Below, one piece after another: positions 11,001-22,215 of a stretch of 64,000 nt of DNA. Below the pieces are notes generated by a model. It did not search any database. It was not told the DNA's origin and was given only the letters and a program-made list of their open reading frames with translations. The first letter of the stretch is position 1; each line of letters begins with the position of its first letter. The stretch covers positions 4,146,391 to 4,210,390 of the forward strand of contig NC_051118.1 in NCBI RefSeq assembly GCF_014839805.1. Reading direction: 5' to 3'. The DNA is from Manduca sexta (taxonomy: Eukaryota; Arthropoda; Insecta; Lepidoptera; Sphingidae). Position numbers and translations under genes: made by a program.

Positions 11001-14000
11001 CGTCATCCATTATAAGTATGCACCAACAAAGATGCGATACGAGAGATTACGTTCAATTTTTCGAGACCTTGAAATATGTTTTCTGCATTAGTACCATCTA
11101 GTGGTCCTATATAAAAATTACTTTCGATATGTGTGCGTGCGTATATGTACACGAAATACCGATCTTTCTGCTTCAGCTAACTTAAACGGTACTATTCTCA
11201 GATATTCGTTATGATGAAGCAAAATAAATATATAGATAAATTGTAGCATAGTATATACCTCTAGCATATAGCAAAAAAAATTCTAGAAACAAAGTATTTT
11301 GGACGTAATTATAAAAAATGTGACTTTTTGTGACTTCAATGCCATCTAGCGAAAAAATTGCGGCGGAGCCATGAACGGATTCGCCTTAAGTTAAATAAAC
11401 GAATGATTAATTTAATCGAGTGAGCGTCCTCTGAAATCTGCCGCCCTAGGCCGCGGCCTACACGGCCTATTTACAAATCCAGGATTGCTAAGTATGCTGA
11501 ATGGCTACCTGCAGCGGGCGCGGGCGCACGTGCTGGTGGTCGTACAGCACGCAGTTGAACGAGCCGTACACGCCGTCGTTGATGAAGTACATCGTGTGCG
11601 ACTCCTCATCGCCCTCCTTGCCCAGCAGCTGAGATAAATAACAATATTATAGTGTGGAGTCGTCTATTAATCACGTGATGTTTTTAGTGACCTTTTAACC
11701 CGCTCCCCCCCCTGGTGATATTATCTTAGGCTGTCTCGCTCACTCGCGTCCCGCCGCCATACATCAGAGCGGGACAACATATCTGTTTGGCTGCCGCACT
11801 GGACAATACTTCATTATTTTGGCGATAATCAAGGTGATAATAAAGGATTCAAAAATATATATTTGTTAGTAGATGTAGATAGCCGGCGATAGTCTAGTTG
11901 GTTGTGGAACGGACTGCCAAGACGATTGTCCGCAGGTTCATATCCCAAGGGCACACACCTCAGACTTTTCTAAATCATGTGTGTATTCTTTGTGAATTTA
12001 TCGTTCGCTTTAACGGTGAAGGAAACATCGTGAGGAAACCTGCACATTTGAGAAGATCTCTAGAGGAATTTCGAGGGTGTGTGAAGTCTACCAATCCGCA
12101 CTAGGCCAGCGTGGTGGGCTAAGGCCTAATCCCTCTAGTAGTAGAGGAGGCCCGTGCTCAGCAGTGGGCAAGTATATAATACAGGGCTGATATTATTAGT
12201 AGATTTACCTCTCGCTTGGCGTGCACCATGGTGGCGAGCGTGTAGGCCGCGGCGGCGAAGTACCGTCCCGGCTCGGCGATCACTCGCACGCTCCGGTCCG
12301 GGAAGTGCTGCTCCAGCGCGCTGTTGATCACACCCGCCACCTGCCAAATTCATCATGAGTCTCTGATCATTTGAGTAGCGTATTGGTATCATCGGTCTAA
12401 AAAATCGTGGTGTTCACTACTGAACCTACGTTCACACACACACCACGCATTTATCCCTGATGGGGTTTGCGCAGGCGCAACTAGTGCACCCACTTTTCGC
12501 CAAGTGTGGTCCGTCTCGAACCGTGGTGCGTTGTTTCCACTGAGTACCAGCTGTAATGGCATGTGATAGCCATCTCTTGCCATTAGATACTTTAGTTGAA
12601 CAGCATCGCGCTTATCATTAGTCGTGCCAGAAAAAAATATTGTTGTTTGATTTTCCCGCCCTCTCACCCACCATTACAACTCCTGTAAGCCAGGATCAGC
12701 AGTGGCACGCATTATGACATCGAGCGGTGAAGCTCGACGAGTCTCGGGGAACGCTAATTTGTCTTTAACATAATCAAATAGAAAGTTAGGAGTTGGGAAT
12801 ATCAGTCCACTCCCGTCCACAGCTGCGCGTGTGCGTACCTCGTGCAGGTCGCTGCCGGTGCCGCCCGCGAAGCCGCCGCCGACGTCGAGCAGCGCCATGC
12901 GGTGCCCCGCGGCCGCGCCCGCCGCGAACAGCGCGCGGCTCAGCGCCACCGCGCGCGCGTACACCGCGCACTCGCCCGCGCCCGACCCCACGTGGAACGA
13001 CACGCCCACCACCTGCGCACAGTACACGCATTATACACAGTGCTCGCATTCTACTTCCAACACGACAAAAATAATTCATCATTTTTTATATCCCGCTTTA
13101 AGGAACTTTGTCGAACGCTCAAGAATATATTATTAAACCATTTTATGACTATGAATATTTTTTTCGTATAATAAGTATGTATTAAATGTACCCTGTCAGT
13201 AGTAGAGGAGGCCCGTGCCCAACAGTGGGACAGTATATAATACAGGGCTGATATTAAATGTGATAGTTTTGTCATTCATTTACGCAATATTTTCTTGTCC
13301 CTGGCGCTATTCATAATTGTGTGCGTATCATCATACTACCCACGCACTCTATAAACGATTAGAGAAAGTAGTGGGACTCGTCTACATAGATGAAATGATC
13401 TATAAAATATAATAAAATATAAGTAACTAACGTCCAGTCCGAGCACGGCGGCGAGTTTGAGCAGGCGCGGGCCTTCGGACACGGCGTCGCACCCGAACTT
13501 GATGCCCAGCGGACACTGCGCGTCCGCCGCGTCGCAGCGGATGCGGATCACCAACCTACATGACATTCAAATAAACATTAATTAATAAATAAGTCCCAAA
13601 GTGACGGAAATACTAAGGGACGTATTTATTTATTAAAAGAAACAACTCACAAAACACACAACAACAATACTAGATATTATAAATCAATCTTACACTTGAG
13701 TAAGATCTCAAGTAGACATTTAATGTGTTGAACTATTAAACGAAGCTTAAGTTGTCGTTTAAAGAGCCTGTCATCATCAGCTCAGTCAGCGTTGTCACAT
13801 AAACAAAACTCAGCTATCTAAATCAATGACTCAAGATATCATTTGAGATGTTGATGATATCTTATTAAATAACAACGATCTTAAGATGCTGAAGTTTATT
13901 TATAGGTCAGCTATTTGATATATAACACGCCCCCCTCACGCCCTTTGACGGACTTAGGGCCGAATAATTAGGTACTCACCGCGCATGCGGCATGTAGTGT

Positions 14001-15466
14001 TTGATCTTGATGAGTTCGGTCTCAGAGTCGAAGGTCATCAGATCGACGCCGACGGCGGACGCGTACCGGATGTGGGACGCCATCTTGGCCGGGTTCGCGA
14101 ATATAACTCGCCTGTTCGAAACATTACAGATTTTAAACTTAATATATAAATAAAATAAAAAGCCTTTTATTTCACAACACGACAAGTAGTAAATAAGAAA
14201 ACCATATAATTGAAAAATGTTTTTTTTTTCGTCATATCTATTTTAATGTTAGAGTGTCACGTGTGAACCACTCTCATTGGAGGGTGAAGGCCTCCTCCAG
14301 AGATGCCCAAAAGTCTCTGGATTATAACATATTATAAACTTAAACTTAATTAATTTATTTATAACTATATGGATAGATGGATTTCTACCAAACAGCCTTT
14401 TCGGCATATTGTTGTCCTCGTCAGCCGACATTATATTGAGCCCCACTCCACTTACCATCAGGTACCGTGGGGTAAGTTTACTGTTGCCGTATCAAAAAAA
14501 AAATATGTTCGCAGTCAAATCCCAAGGGCACACACCCGTGAATTTACTAAAGTGACTTTACAATTGATGTAGTTTCTTATATTCCTAATGACTTAAGCAT
14601 CACTTAGATATTATATCACATAATATGTATGTATAGTATTTGTATGTAATTTTTTTTTTCTTTAAATAATTAATTAAATCCTTCGTACACCTTATTATTC
14701 CGTTTTCTCTTATATCCCTCCCATGGTTGTCTGTAAGAGATTGCCTTGTGCGATAAGACCGCCATTTGTATTCTTTTTTTTTTCTAGCTCTATTATTTTT
14801 GTCTCTGTTGTACAATAGTGTAATAAATAAATAAATATGTTTTCGGTGCTAGAATTAAATATGGTGTACAGTGTACTCACTCGGGCGGCACTCCCATGGA
14901 GGTGATGAGCTCGATCTCTGCCTTGGAGGCGCAGTCGAAGCCGGCGCCGAGGGCCGCCAGCGTCGTCACCAGCAGCTTGTCGTCGTTGCACTTCACGGCT
15001 GCAACATAATACATGAGTGTGTATTGGTTTGTGATTTTGTTCTTGTATTATGAGTGGATACGTCAATGATAAAGAGCATTATGCTTTCTGCATTTTTCAG
15101 AGGTAGGCAGAAGAATAACAGATTCCACTTATGTTAATAAAAATGTAATAGATTTTCATAAATCTTGGGCAAATTGTTTTAGCAAAACTCCTTGCGCTCA
15201 CGACAGGAATCGAACCCAGTACCTTCCAAACTCCAACTCTAACATCTCTCTAGAACTAAAAAGTAAACACCCCACTAACCGTAGAAAGGTTCGACGCGCG
15301 GCATCAGCTCCCTCCACTGATGGTACCTGGCGACCACCTCACCCAAGTCCATCACGTAGAACGGGTCCTCCTGCACTCCACCGTCCACGATCTCCCTGAT
15401 GACCTCCTCGGGCGACCACGGGCCGTCCATGACCCTGACGCGCTGCTCCTCCTCAACAACCTTCAT
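2086..15466 (-). CDS. ODC: Ornithine decarboxylase, 9 coding exons, 458 aa
   Basis: PLP-dependent cytosolic enzyme that converts ornithine to putrescine, the first step of polyamine synthesis. Coding exons, all on the minus strand, in transcript order: 15466-15280, 14998-14881, 14111-13980, 13555-13432, 13012-12839, 12340-12209, 11628-11509, 2791-2583, 2266-2086. All junctions are GT-AG and phases agree over 1377 nt. Visible fold-III decarboxylase residues: AVKCN with PLP lysine K65; GFDCASK; HVGSG with H194; GGGF at 232-235; EPGR at 268-271; [10 protein letters not shown] with Y310, then D319; WGPSCDGLD with catalytic C345. The full set argues against an antizyme inhibitor. Length matches animal ODC (about 460). 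The start is the first ATG of its exon, after an in-frame TGA. Exons are GC-rich against AT-rich introns. Intron 9 is 8.7 kb and full of transposon remains. The last 59 residues are not conserved ODC sequence and include an acidic repeat. Confidence 0.95.
2130..2188 (-). repeat. 21-bp tandem repeat inside the last ODC exon
   Basis: Units at 2130-2150, 2151-2171 and 2172-2188 are nearly identical. In the ODC frame they encode a heptad-like acidic repeat built on DVVSD at residues 426-445. Confidence 0.85.
3819..5010 (+). pseudogene. THAP-DDE transposase pseudogene (ISL2EU-like element)
   Basis: The first exon (3819-4003) encodes a complete C2CH THAP zinc-finger head: C4, C9, C44 and H47, with the FPKE and W spacing typical of THAP. 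It ends in a perfect donor (CAG then GTGAGT). After the acceptor at 4093 the frame is broken by stops and shifts. From about 4487 to 4960 fragments of a DDE_Tnp_4-type transposase can be read in changing frames, including [18 protein letters not shown], then [20 protein letters not shown] and [10 protein letters not shown]. The catalytic domain is incomplete. It lies antisense in the large ODC intron, so it is not a host exon. Confidence 0.75.
5072..6760 (-). pseudogene. SAP-SWIM-YqaJ nuclease pseudogene of the same element
   Basis: Minus-strand gene remnant converging on the THAP-transposase. From its ATG (6760) it shows a SAP-like N-terminus ([14 protein letters not shown], then IAGKK), broken by one base in a T run near 6700. 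A donor at about 6679 and an acceptor near 6600 join it to [16 protein letters not shown]-type zinc finger ([17 protein letters not shown]) can be read near 6115-6060 in shifting frames. A YqaJ-type nuclease core follows at about 5375-5190 with VEVKCPY and QIQGQLYC, carrying the E-x-K and Q residues of that superfamily. It ends LEPEM at 5072. At least two frameshifts and several stops make it non-functional. A nuclease beside a THAP-DDE transposase is, to my knowledge, the layout of ISL2EU elements. Confidence 0.7.
7270..7395. mobile_element. Short palindromic element related to family F
   Basis: Two arms (CTATTTACGGATTTTATCGT and CGATAAAATACGTAAATAG) face each other around a short core. The arm sequence matches the ends of family F at 48540-48735. 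Confidence 0.55.
8281..9330 (+). pseudogene. Mutator-like transposase remnant
   Basis: Fragments in several plus-strand frames resemble the Mutator-like transposase domain found in many insect repeat proteins. They include [19 protein letters not shown] and, nearer the 3' end, [14 protein letters not shown]. The second resembles the FxGDGDSSV region of that family. Stops and shifts are frequent and no intact ORF exceeds about 97 codons. It sits within ODC intron 9. The family call rests on pattern memory. Confidence 0.4.
9890..10470 (-). pseudogene. Mariner/Tc1-like DDE transposase 3' remnant
   Basis: Minus-strand translation gives [19 protein letters not shown] near 10440-10385. This is a clear version of the catalytic PPYxCDLNPIExxW region of DDE_3 transposases. 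Further 3' come [16 protein letters not shown] and an acidic-serine run ([12 protein letters not shown]), as in the C-termini of this insect family. Stop codons and a frame change occur between them. The N-terminal DNA-binding half is missing. Confidence 0.65.
10455..10478. repeat. Microsatellite, CTAC units
   Basis: A short run of CTAC/CTACC units borders the mariner-like remnant. Confidence 0.7.
11385..11490 (-). repeat. Dispersed repeat, copy 1 (pair with 56685-56790)
   Basis: A block including GCCGCGGCCTA and the ACGAATGATTAATT stretch is present here and, in inverted orientation, at 56685-56790. It is unrelated to coding sequence and ends just short of the ODC exon at 11509. Confidence 0.6.
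11875..12195 (+). mobile_element. tRNA-derived SINE (family A) with 9-bp TSD
   Basis: A 321-bp insertion with A-box-like (TAGTCTAGTTGG) and B-box-like (GGTTCATATCC) sequences near its 5' end, ending in CAGGGCTGATATT. It is flanked by TTAGTAGAT at 11866-11874 and 12196-12204, a 9-bp target-site duplication. It lies antisense in the ODC intron between coding exons 6 and 7. The right-hand duplication starts 5 nt into that intron, next to the exon 6 donor. Confidence 0.75.
12400..12825. repeat. Dispersed repeat family I, copy 1
   Basis: Fills most of the 498-nt ODC intron between coding exons 5 and 6. It shares a long block (CCTGTAAGCCAGGATCAGCA, then GTGGCACGCATTATGACA, then AAGCTCG and CGAGTCTC) with 53535-53830. 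The order and composition suggest a fragment of a larger retroelement, but no protein could be assigned. Confidence 0.6.
13194..13256 (+). mobile_element. SINE family A, 5'-truncated copy
   Basis: Only the 3' part is present (AGTAGAGGAGGCCCGTGC to CAGGGCTGATATT), in the ODC intron between coding exons 4 and 5. It closely matches the tail of the copy at 11875-12195. Confidence 0.65.
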
Positions 15467-15567
15467 CTTGTGCTGTCCGTGTGCCGGGGGCCGCGCGGGG
15501 GGTCGTGTGTCACGTGCACGCTGAGCCTGGTGTAGGGGGCCCACTAGCGCTAGTCAACGAATGTCAG
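15467..15567 (-). other. ODC: ODC 5' UTR part of start-codon exon
   Basis: On the minus strand a strong acceptor (CTTTCCCCCCGTAG) ends at 15568. The exon then runs 101 nt without any ATG before the start codon at 15466, with a TGA in frame with the ODC start. This fixes the start of translation and shows that the leader is spliced. Confidence 0.65.
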
Positions 15568-15779
15568 CTACGGGGGGAAAGATGCTGGTTAATAACTTGG
15601 TTATGGTTTTTTCTTCCTTGTTTCACTATGGTGTGTTTGATAAGAGTCACAGTGTGAGTGTTGTGTTTGTATGTGGGTGCTGGCCACTAGGTTATGGTAG
15701 TCGTAGGGGCGGGGCGGGAGGGGGTAGGGTGCTGGGGCTTCTTTGCTTAGAGTCCCTCCTCAAACGACATTAGGGGATA

Positions 15780-16200
15780 GACAAAATGCGTAAAATGAAA
15801 CCTTTAAAAATGTTTACTTTTGTCACATGTATCAATAGCGAAGTGCGCGTGATTTATTTGTCGAAATGATCTTTGCAATGCCTCGGGGGTTAAATTCTGG
15901 GTCCGCACCGAGCGGCGACAACCCACGCTAACCAACTGGATTGTCGTCATCCAGGACGGTAATATGCTACTAGTGGCAGGGGGCGCCACTTGTCGCCGTC
16001 CGAGCGGCAACACAAGCGATGTACCGAGCGGCACCGCCGAGCGAGCGAGACAGATGTACGGGGGAAAGGGAAGGATGCACGACAGAGCAGTGCGGATAGC
16101 TGCGTACGTGGCGTCGGAACCGCACCGCCGTCCCGCGCCCCGCACTCACTCGCCGCTAAGCCCATTTTCGTGGGGGAGCTTTAAAATTGGTTGAGACTAA
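15780..16200. repeat. GC-rich block in ODC leader intron
   Basis: Between the ODC leader exon and start exon lies a block with GGGGGCGCCACTTGTCGCC and repeated GAGCGGC motifs. Short ORFs on both strands look like shadows of base composition. It may be a repeat: the TTACTTTTGTCACATG start is weakly echoed near 42360. Confidence 0.3.
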
Positions 16201-16485
16201 AAGGGAATAGAATGCTTAAGTTCTTTGGGGGTTTTAAACTAAAAACGAACACCCATACGTCTAAAAGACACCGTAACAGTGACGAAGCATGACATTTTCC
16301 AAAAAGGACCTCGGCGCAACTTACATTTGCATGAATGCTATCTGCAACTTGTTTTAATAATGAGATTATACTAAAATTAACAAAGGGAAGCCGGCTGGAA
16401 TCTGGTTATATAGTCAGGGGTATATATAACCAGTGGCCAAGGGGCCACTGCATCGTATTGGGTCAGGTTGCATGAGGTTACTCAC

Positions 16486-16658
16486 GAAGTGTCGGTGGTA
16501 TGGCGTCAGCGGGCCCTCGCACGGCGCAGCCAGGGCGGGTCTACGTTGAGCGCGCGCCGCCAGCAGCGCGACGCCGGCCGCGGCCGCGCGACTCTACAGG
16601 GGCTCACTCGCGCGTGAGGCCCGGCACTGGCACACGCGCCGGACGAGCCCGGTGCTGC
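16486..16658 (-). other. ODC: ODC 5' UTR exon 2
   Basis: A very GC-rich block bounded on the minus strand by a good acceptor (GTTGTTGCAG just above 16658) and a consensus donor (ACTTC then GTGAGT at 16485-16480). It contains no ATG. It lies between the proposed first exon at 22735-22900 and the start-codon exon, whose acceptor (pyrimidine run then GTAG) lies just above 15567. It therefore reads as an untranslated leader exon of ODC. Exact acceptor choice is ambiguous because AG recurs four bases later. Splicing is inferred from signals only. Confidence 0.6.
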
Positions 16659-17517
16659 CTGCAACAACACACGTACATAAACATACATAACTACACTTAC
16701 TTAAGCACTAACAAATGGTATTTAATAAAATAAACCTCAAAATAGGGACACTCTTTAGTCAGAAACATTAAAAATAAAAGTACTGTTTTTATTTTGTTTT
16801 ACTTTTTACAAACAGGAAATTGCGACATATGTATAAGTACCAGTTTATATTTTTACAACTTATTATCTTTATACTATATGCAGTATGTGAATATGTTCGT
16901 TAAAAGTAAACGCACAAACTGTTGAACGGTTTTGGATAAAATTTGGCATTTCGAAATCATCATGAATTAAGATTTAGTTTTGCCCCTATGAGTACGCAAA
17001 ATTTACACCTCACGCAAACAAAGCCGCGAGCAACACTTTGCTAATAACATCAGAAAAACGCATTTCCAAAAATAAACTCCGACATGTAATTCCAGAAAGC
17101 TAGATTGTTCTCGACTATGAGACATTGCTCATTGCTTGTAATCTAAAACATCGCTAGCGACTGCCAAATGACAAGCCCTTTTCCTCTAAACATGATTCAT
17201 GAATGCATTACTTGCACTCTACGCAAAGCACTATTTCACCATCTGATAAAATTATCTATAAATATTTGCTGATAAATTATAAAATCTCTCGAATACTTTG
17301 TGGGGCATCGAATGGGTTGAGCACGAAGAATAAGCAATAGAATTGAGTATATCTATCATGGTTTATGAGAGATAGGTAAGTTACTCATAGTTCATGGGAC
17401 AGAATACAACTGGCGTAAAGCACACACTCACTGCACGTTTTCCTTATCTTTCTATTTGATTAATTTCATTGCGGAATAAAGACAGATTAGTGTTCCCTGA
17501 AACTCGCGGAGCTTTAC

Positions 17518-17705
17518 CGCTCGATTTTTTTATTGCTTTGGATGACGAGACGAGTTTGCCGTTCGCCTAATTGTAAGCTATACGACCCTAAACAGCAGAA
17601 ACATCATCCAACACATTGAATAAAGTATTGTTTCGTATTTCACTGCGCCTCGCTATCATGAGACATGAGATGTTAAGTCTTATGTCCAGTAGTTACAAAA
17701 TGGTG
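17518..17705 (+). repeat. Dispersed repeat family E
   Basis: Starts TTTTATTGCTTTGGATGACG and runs through GAATAAAGTATTGTTTCGTA, then ATGAGACATGAGATGTTAAG, to the CCAGTAGTTACA end. The same series appears at 19323-19512 and 45783-45975. No coding capacity. ODC intron 1. Confidence 0.6.
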
Positions 17706-18602
17706 TCATAAAAGTCGTGCCAATCCTAGCTTACAGAAATTGTAGTATCGGGTATGAGGATGAAAAATGTTCTACACTTATTCCACTATACGGAAATTAT
17801 GGTAACGTTAGGAACTGTCGCTTCCTTGTTCTCGTTGCAAAGTATATGGGCTGTTTACCCCAGCTCCTTGCAACCAGGAGGATCTCTGCTACTGCTACTG
17901 GCGATTCTGCGAGAATACAATCCATTTCTGATTCTAAATAGAAGCCCGACACTTGAATTAACATATCATTCAATAGACAGTCAATCACTTGATTACAACT
18001 ATCAGCATGACTGAATATTAAAATTATCTGAATTGACAACTTTAACACCAACCTATCTGAAACTCTCGAGTGCTAAATTTAAATACGCCGTCCTTGAACT
18101 GAGAGATATTGTTTAACGGACAATCCATCGCTTGGTAACTGTCGCGGATGTGATACAACCACACTTTAAGTGGGTATTAATATTAAGATAAAATGTGACA
18201 GAATTTATTTTCGATAACAAATACGCGTTTGATCTGTTATTTATATTTAGACTAGAGGATTCTGTAGTTTCGTCATACATGCGGATCATGCGAACTTCAA
18301 AAGGAGAATGCGGTGATCCGTGTTGGAATTAAGTTCAGCCATATTTTATCCCCGACCCCGATATTGTATTGCCTTGCCTAGTAATCGTTTTGTATATTAT
18401 TTGAATACTTTTGTTTCATTATGACCGCCCTCTAATAGGAAACGTAACAATATTATTAGCTCACAATTGACAACATTTCAAAATGTAAACGTGCCTAAAA
18501 CAAAAATACAGTTTCTTAATTTTTCTACTCTGAGTTCGATTATGAATTTTTAATATTTTTTAAATACTTAATTTCGGAGAAAAAAATTAAAAACCGAAAA
18601 AT

Positions 18603-18842
18603 GCTTGATGACGTCACATATACGGTTGAATGAAATAGTTCCTTGGTCCACCTTATTATTTATTTTAAAAAAACTAAGACACCGTCATTTGTCAATGTCA
18701 AATGTCAATATTACAATAGATACGTCACAACTGTCACTTTCAACGAGAGAGACAGAAACAAAAAAACTGTCACTTCATTTTTTTTTACTGCACAGCAAAG
18801 GTCATTGCGTTTTGAGCCGTATATGTGACGTCATTTGGAGCT
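18603..18842. mobile_element. MITE with near-perfect terminal inverted repeats
   Basis: Left end GCTTGATGACGTCACATATA and right end (plus strand) TATATGTGACGTCATTTGGA are inverted copies over about 20 bp. About 240 bp of AT-rich, non-coding sequence lies between. It is a single copy in this window, in ODC intron 1. No clear target duplication was found by eye. Confidence 0.6.
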
Positions 18843-19322
18843 TACGTCGTTTTAGAATAAAACAAAATTCAAAGTGAAAATCATGAATGAAAATATCTGC
18901 ATTTCGAAAAAAGAATAAATATGGGTCTCATCATTTTAGATCTAGTTTCATAAAATATAAACATTTTGGTATGTTGAAAAAATGAAATGTTGTCCATTTC
19001 CGAAGGGCATAACTACTAAAGGTAACTAGAAACACGAAGACGCGCCCCACTACTTTCCCTAATCGTTTACAGTGTGTGTGAGCATCATAAGTCCAGACGC
19101 ACATACGAGAGATAGTTTCAGGGAAAGTGCTTGGATCAGTCCCTTTACCCCGCGACGCCCGCAATCAAAATGTGATGAAGCATCTCTTCATGGATGAAAT
19201 GACCTATATACAGTACAACATTATTCAAGTCTCCTGGGTTCACGGGCGAAGCTACTGCCATTCTTGAAATTCAAATCCTGGACAACTGGTATATATTTAT
19301 TCGAAATTGAAAACTCGCGTTC

Positions 19323-19512
19323 ATTTTTTTTTTATTGCTTTGAATGACGAGACCAGCTTGTCGTTCATCGGATGGTAAGCGATACTACCACTTATAAACA
19401 GTAGAAACAGCTTCCAACACCTTGAATTACAAAGTATTGTTTGATATTTCACTGCGCTCGCCATCCTGAGACATGAGATGTTAAGGCCTATTTTGTCCAG
19501 TAGTTACACTGG
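19323..19512 (+). repeat. Dispersed repeat family E
   Basis: The best-matched partner of 17518-17705 and 45783-45975, in the same orientation, inside ODC intron 1. Confidence 0.6.
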
Positions 19513-22059
19513 CTACATTTCCGTGTCCCTTCTAAAAATATAACCCATAAATCCTGTGCCTTTTATCTAACTCCGCTGTCACTAATACGAAGAAATAAAC
19601 TATGATTGTTATTGGTCCTTCGAGTCGGATTAAGATAACTGGACGTAAATATTTGTTTTAATTTTTGTGCGACGCATATTTATTTGGGTAAAATGTTTAC
19701 TAGATAAGATAATGTGTTATTACTATTGATTTTAAGTGAATAGAGCCCGGAAGTACAATTATTTGTATTTTTTTTTATTGAATTGAAGAAAATTGAGCAA
19801 AAGTTACCGAAAAAATAATTTATATGCACAGTACAGTGCATAGTTTCACTTAATCTATATTAATATAAGGCTGAAGAGTTTGTTTAGGCGCGCTAATCTA
19901 AGAAACCACAAAACTGATTTTGATGTTTTTTTTTCATTATAGGAAGCATTTTACTCCTAGGTCCTATAAGCCAGTTTTATCCCGAGAAAATATAAAGCGG
20001 AAAACCTAATAAGGAAATAAAAACTACAATCGGTTGAATGTACGTTCAATTTACAAACTACATTATTTTTCTCGCATATTTACCACTAGTTATCAGTTTT
20101 AGGGTGTAAATAGATTGTTCGTGTCACACATACATACTAATAACTATAATTTATAATATGGCAACAAAATATTTGGTGTTGGTACATAACTAAAATCAAT
20201 TTAAACTTTTCAAAATGTTTCATGATATTGATGTCAGATAAAAAATATAACTTTTTATTAACACATAGAGATCTTTAGATTCGTTAAAATTATTTTCTAC
20301 TTAAATTTAAATCTAGAGATGTAACTTATTCCGTATTTGCAGTAATAAGTTCGAAACATGATCAGATCTTATCTTATCCATTATTACTATCTATTTAATA
20401 TTCAATATTATCCAGACTTCTAGTCTACATATTTTATCTAACCGGATAGCAACATCAGATGTGATAGAATCATAAGTTTTGTACATTGCGTTCGAATGAT
20501 TTGCTAATAAATGGGATGAGAGTTGCATAATTTTAGTAACAGTTCAGATTAACTAGTAAACTTGCAGAAGTTGGCTTCCAAAAGCAATTTTTACAACAAA
20601 CGACAAATTTAAAACTTGCAAGTTGCGTATGTGTTAATTTTATTGAAATATTGCTGTTATGGACACATCCGAAATATCTTGCGTAGTATGTTGTGCTATA
20701 ATTGATTGGTCTAATCTTAGTTACGCGTATGTACGAGTGTAATTTCGCAGATAAAAAATTTACAAGATTTAATCCAGGTTCATCAAAGAGCCAATTTTCA
20801 TCCAAATCTATTTGGCAATTTCTATTGTTATTTCCAACATATCTATACAAATTCTCAATTTTTATAGTAGTATAATTTTACTTATAGTATATATTCTAAT
20901 CAGCACACATGTGTAATGAATTCACATGTCATTATATTGATAACAGCAAATGGTATGTGATTTCGTGTTGAAATGATCCGTCGAGCCTTTCATTAGCCGA
21001 ATGAATATTTAAACGTAACGGCGCGTCGTGGTGAAGTGCTGGCTTAGCAATTATAATACATGTGTGGTGGTTTCTGATTTTCACAGAAGTCACTTATTAA
21101 TTTCAATATGCATGTAATTTGTGAAGGAAGTTTTGTTTAGTGTCGATAATTCTAATTTTGAATTCCATGTCCAATATTGGCGCCCTACTCGTAAACGACA
21201 CTAAACATTTTTCATGCAACATTTACGTGTATTCCGAGATTTTGTCAATTATATAAATGACTAAACAAATCATATCATTTGTTCAGAGTGTGCAACTATG
21301 TCGTGACAAACACATCAATCAATGGTGTGTTACGTCACAACGCGGCGCCATGTTGACTCAGCAGCGCGCGCGCACGCCGTGGAAACCACGTTCAAGGGCA
21401 TTGACGGAAGATATTCCACGTTGTGGGATTATGCCTAATTTTCCACATATTTTGATATTTGTTTTACGATTTCCAATAATTGCAATGATTAACTAATTAC
21501 AATGACTATCCGCAACCGTATTTATAATGAAATTACATGTAATTTTATTGCTTTCTCAAATCTGCGTTACCGAAGGGGGGTGATATTATGGAGTCGTAAA
21601 TAATTTTCGTCCTTTGATAAAATTAATTTTGAGATACCATTAAGCATTTTCATTTTATTATTTTCCTACTTACTATCTACATACAATGAGGAAAGCCCTC
21701 GAAATTAATATTTAAACAACAGCATCTTGCAAAACCAAGTCTGAGCCAGTAGATGGGATCAAAATTCATTGTTTCTTATGGTATTCATTTTAAATAAATT
21801 ATAGGCAATAAATTATTGGCTTTTACGTTTTGGGACTACAAATACAAACTTATTCGTATAAGGACGGGAATATGTGTAGAGACGCGTGGCATTATAAAAT
21901 TTACTACCATCTATTGTTAATCAAAATTCGCAACATACAAAATATATTATATTTCCAATAGGGAAAAGATATTTAACTTGATACGATAGACATATCACCT
22001 ACTTGTGGTTTGGAAATGATTTGCCATGTCTAAAACCATATACCTTGTTACTTGGGAAC

Positions 22060-22215
22060 TAACGACAGTTTAAATTAAACATCTCTATCTCAATCTTCAA
22101 TCCAAACAATATAACTAATTTGTCATCGCAAAAAATCTTTGTTCTGATTGATCCATTTTCGAAATGCAACAAAAGAAGCGATGGGGATAGTTTCTTAAAA
22201 ACGGCGGTTAAACCT
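22060..22215. mobile_element. Palindromic MITE, family G
   Basis: Same family as 46695-46873. It shows the TCTCAATCTTCAATCCAA, then TTTGTTCTGATTG, then AAGCGATGGGGA landmarks. It is diverged at the left end and lies in ODC intron 1 near the proposed first exon. Confidence 0.5.

Noticed and set aside
11880..11960. tRNA gene at about 11880-11950
   Set aside because: It is the tRNA-derived head of a SINE bounded by a 9-bp target duplication, not a functional tRNA.
12674..13136. Arg/Ala/Pro-rich ORFs on both strands around 12790-13130
   Set aside because: They overlap the GC-rich ODC exon 12839-13012 in other frames. The ODC frame has the conserved motifs, so the rest are shadows.
15947..16194. 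ORFs on both strands in the GC-rich block at 15950-16190
   Set aside because: Several frames are open at once because of base composition, none has a domain, and the block lies in an ODC leader intron.
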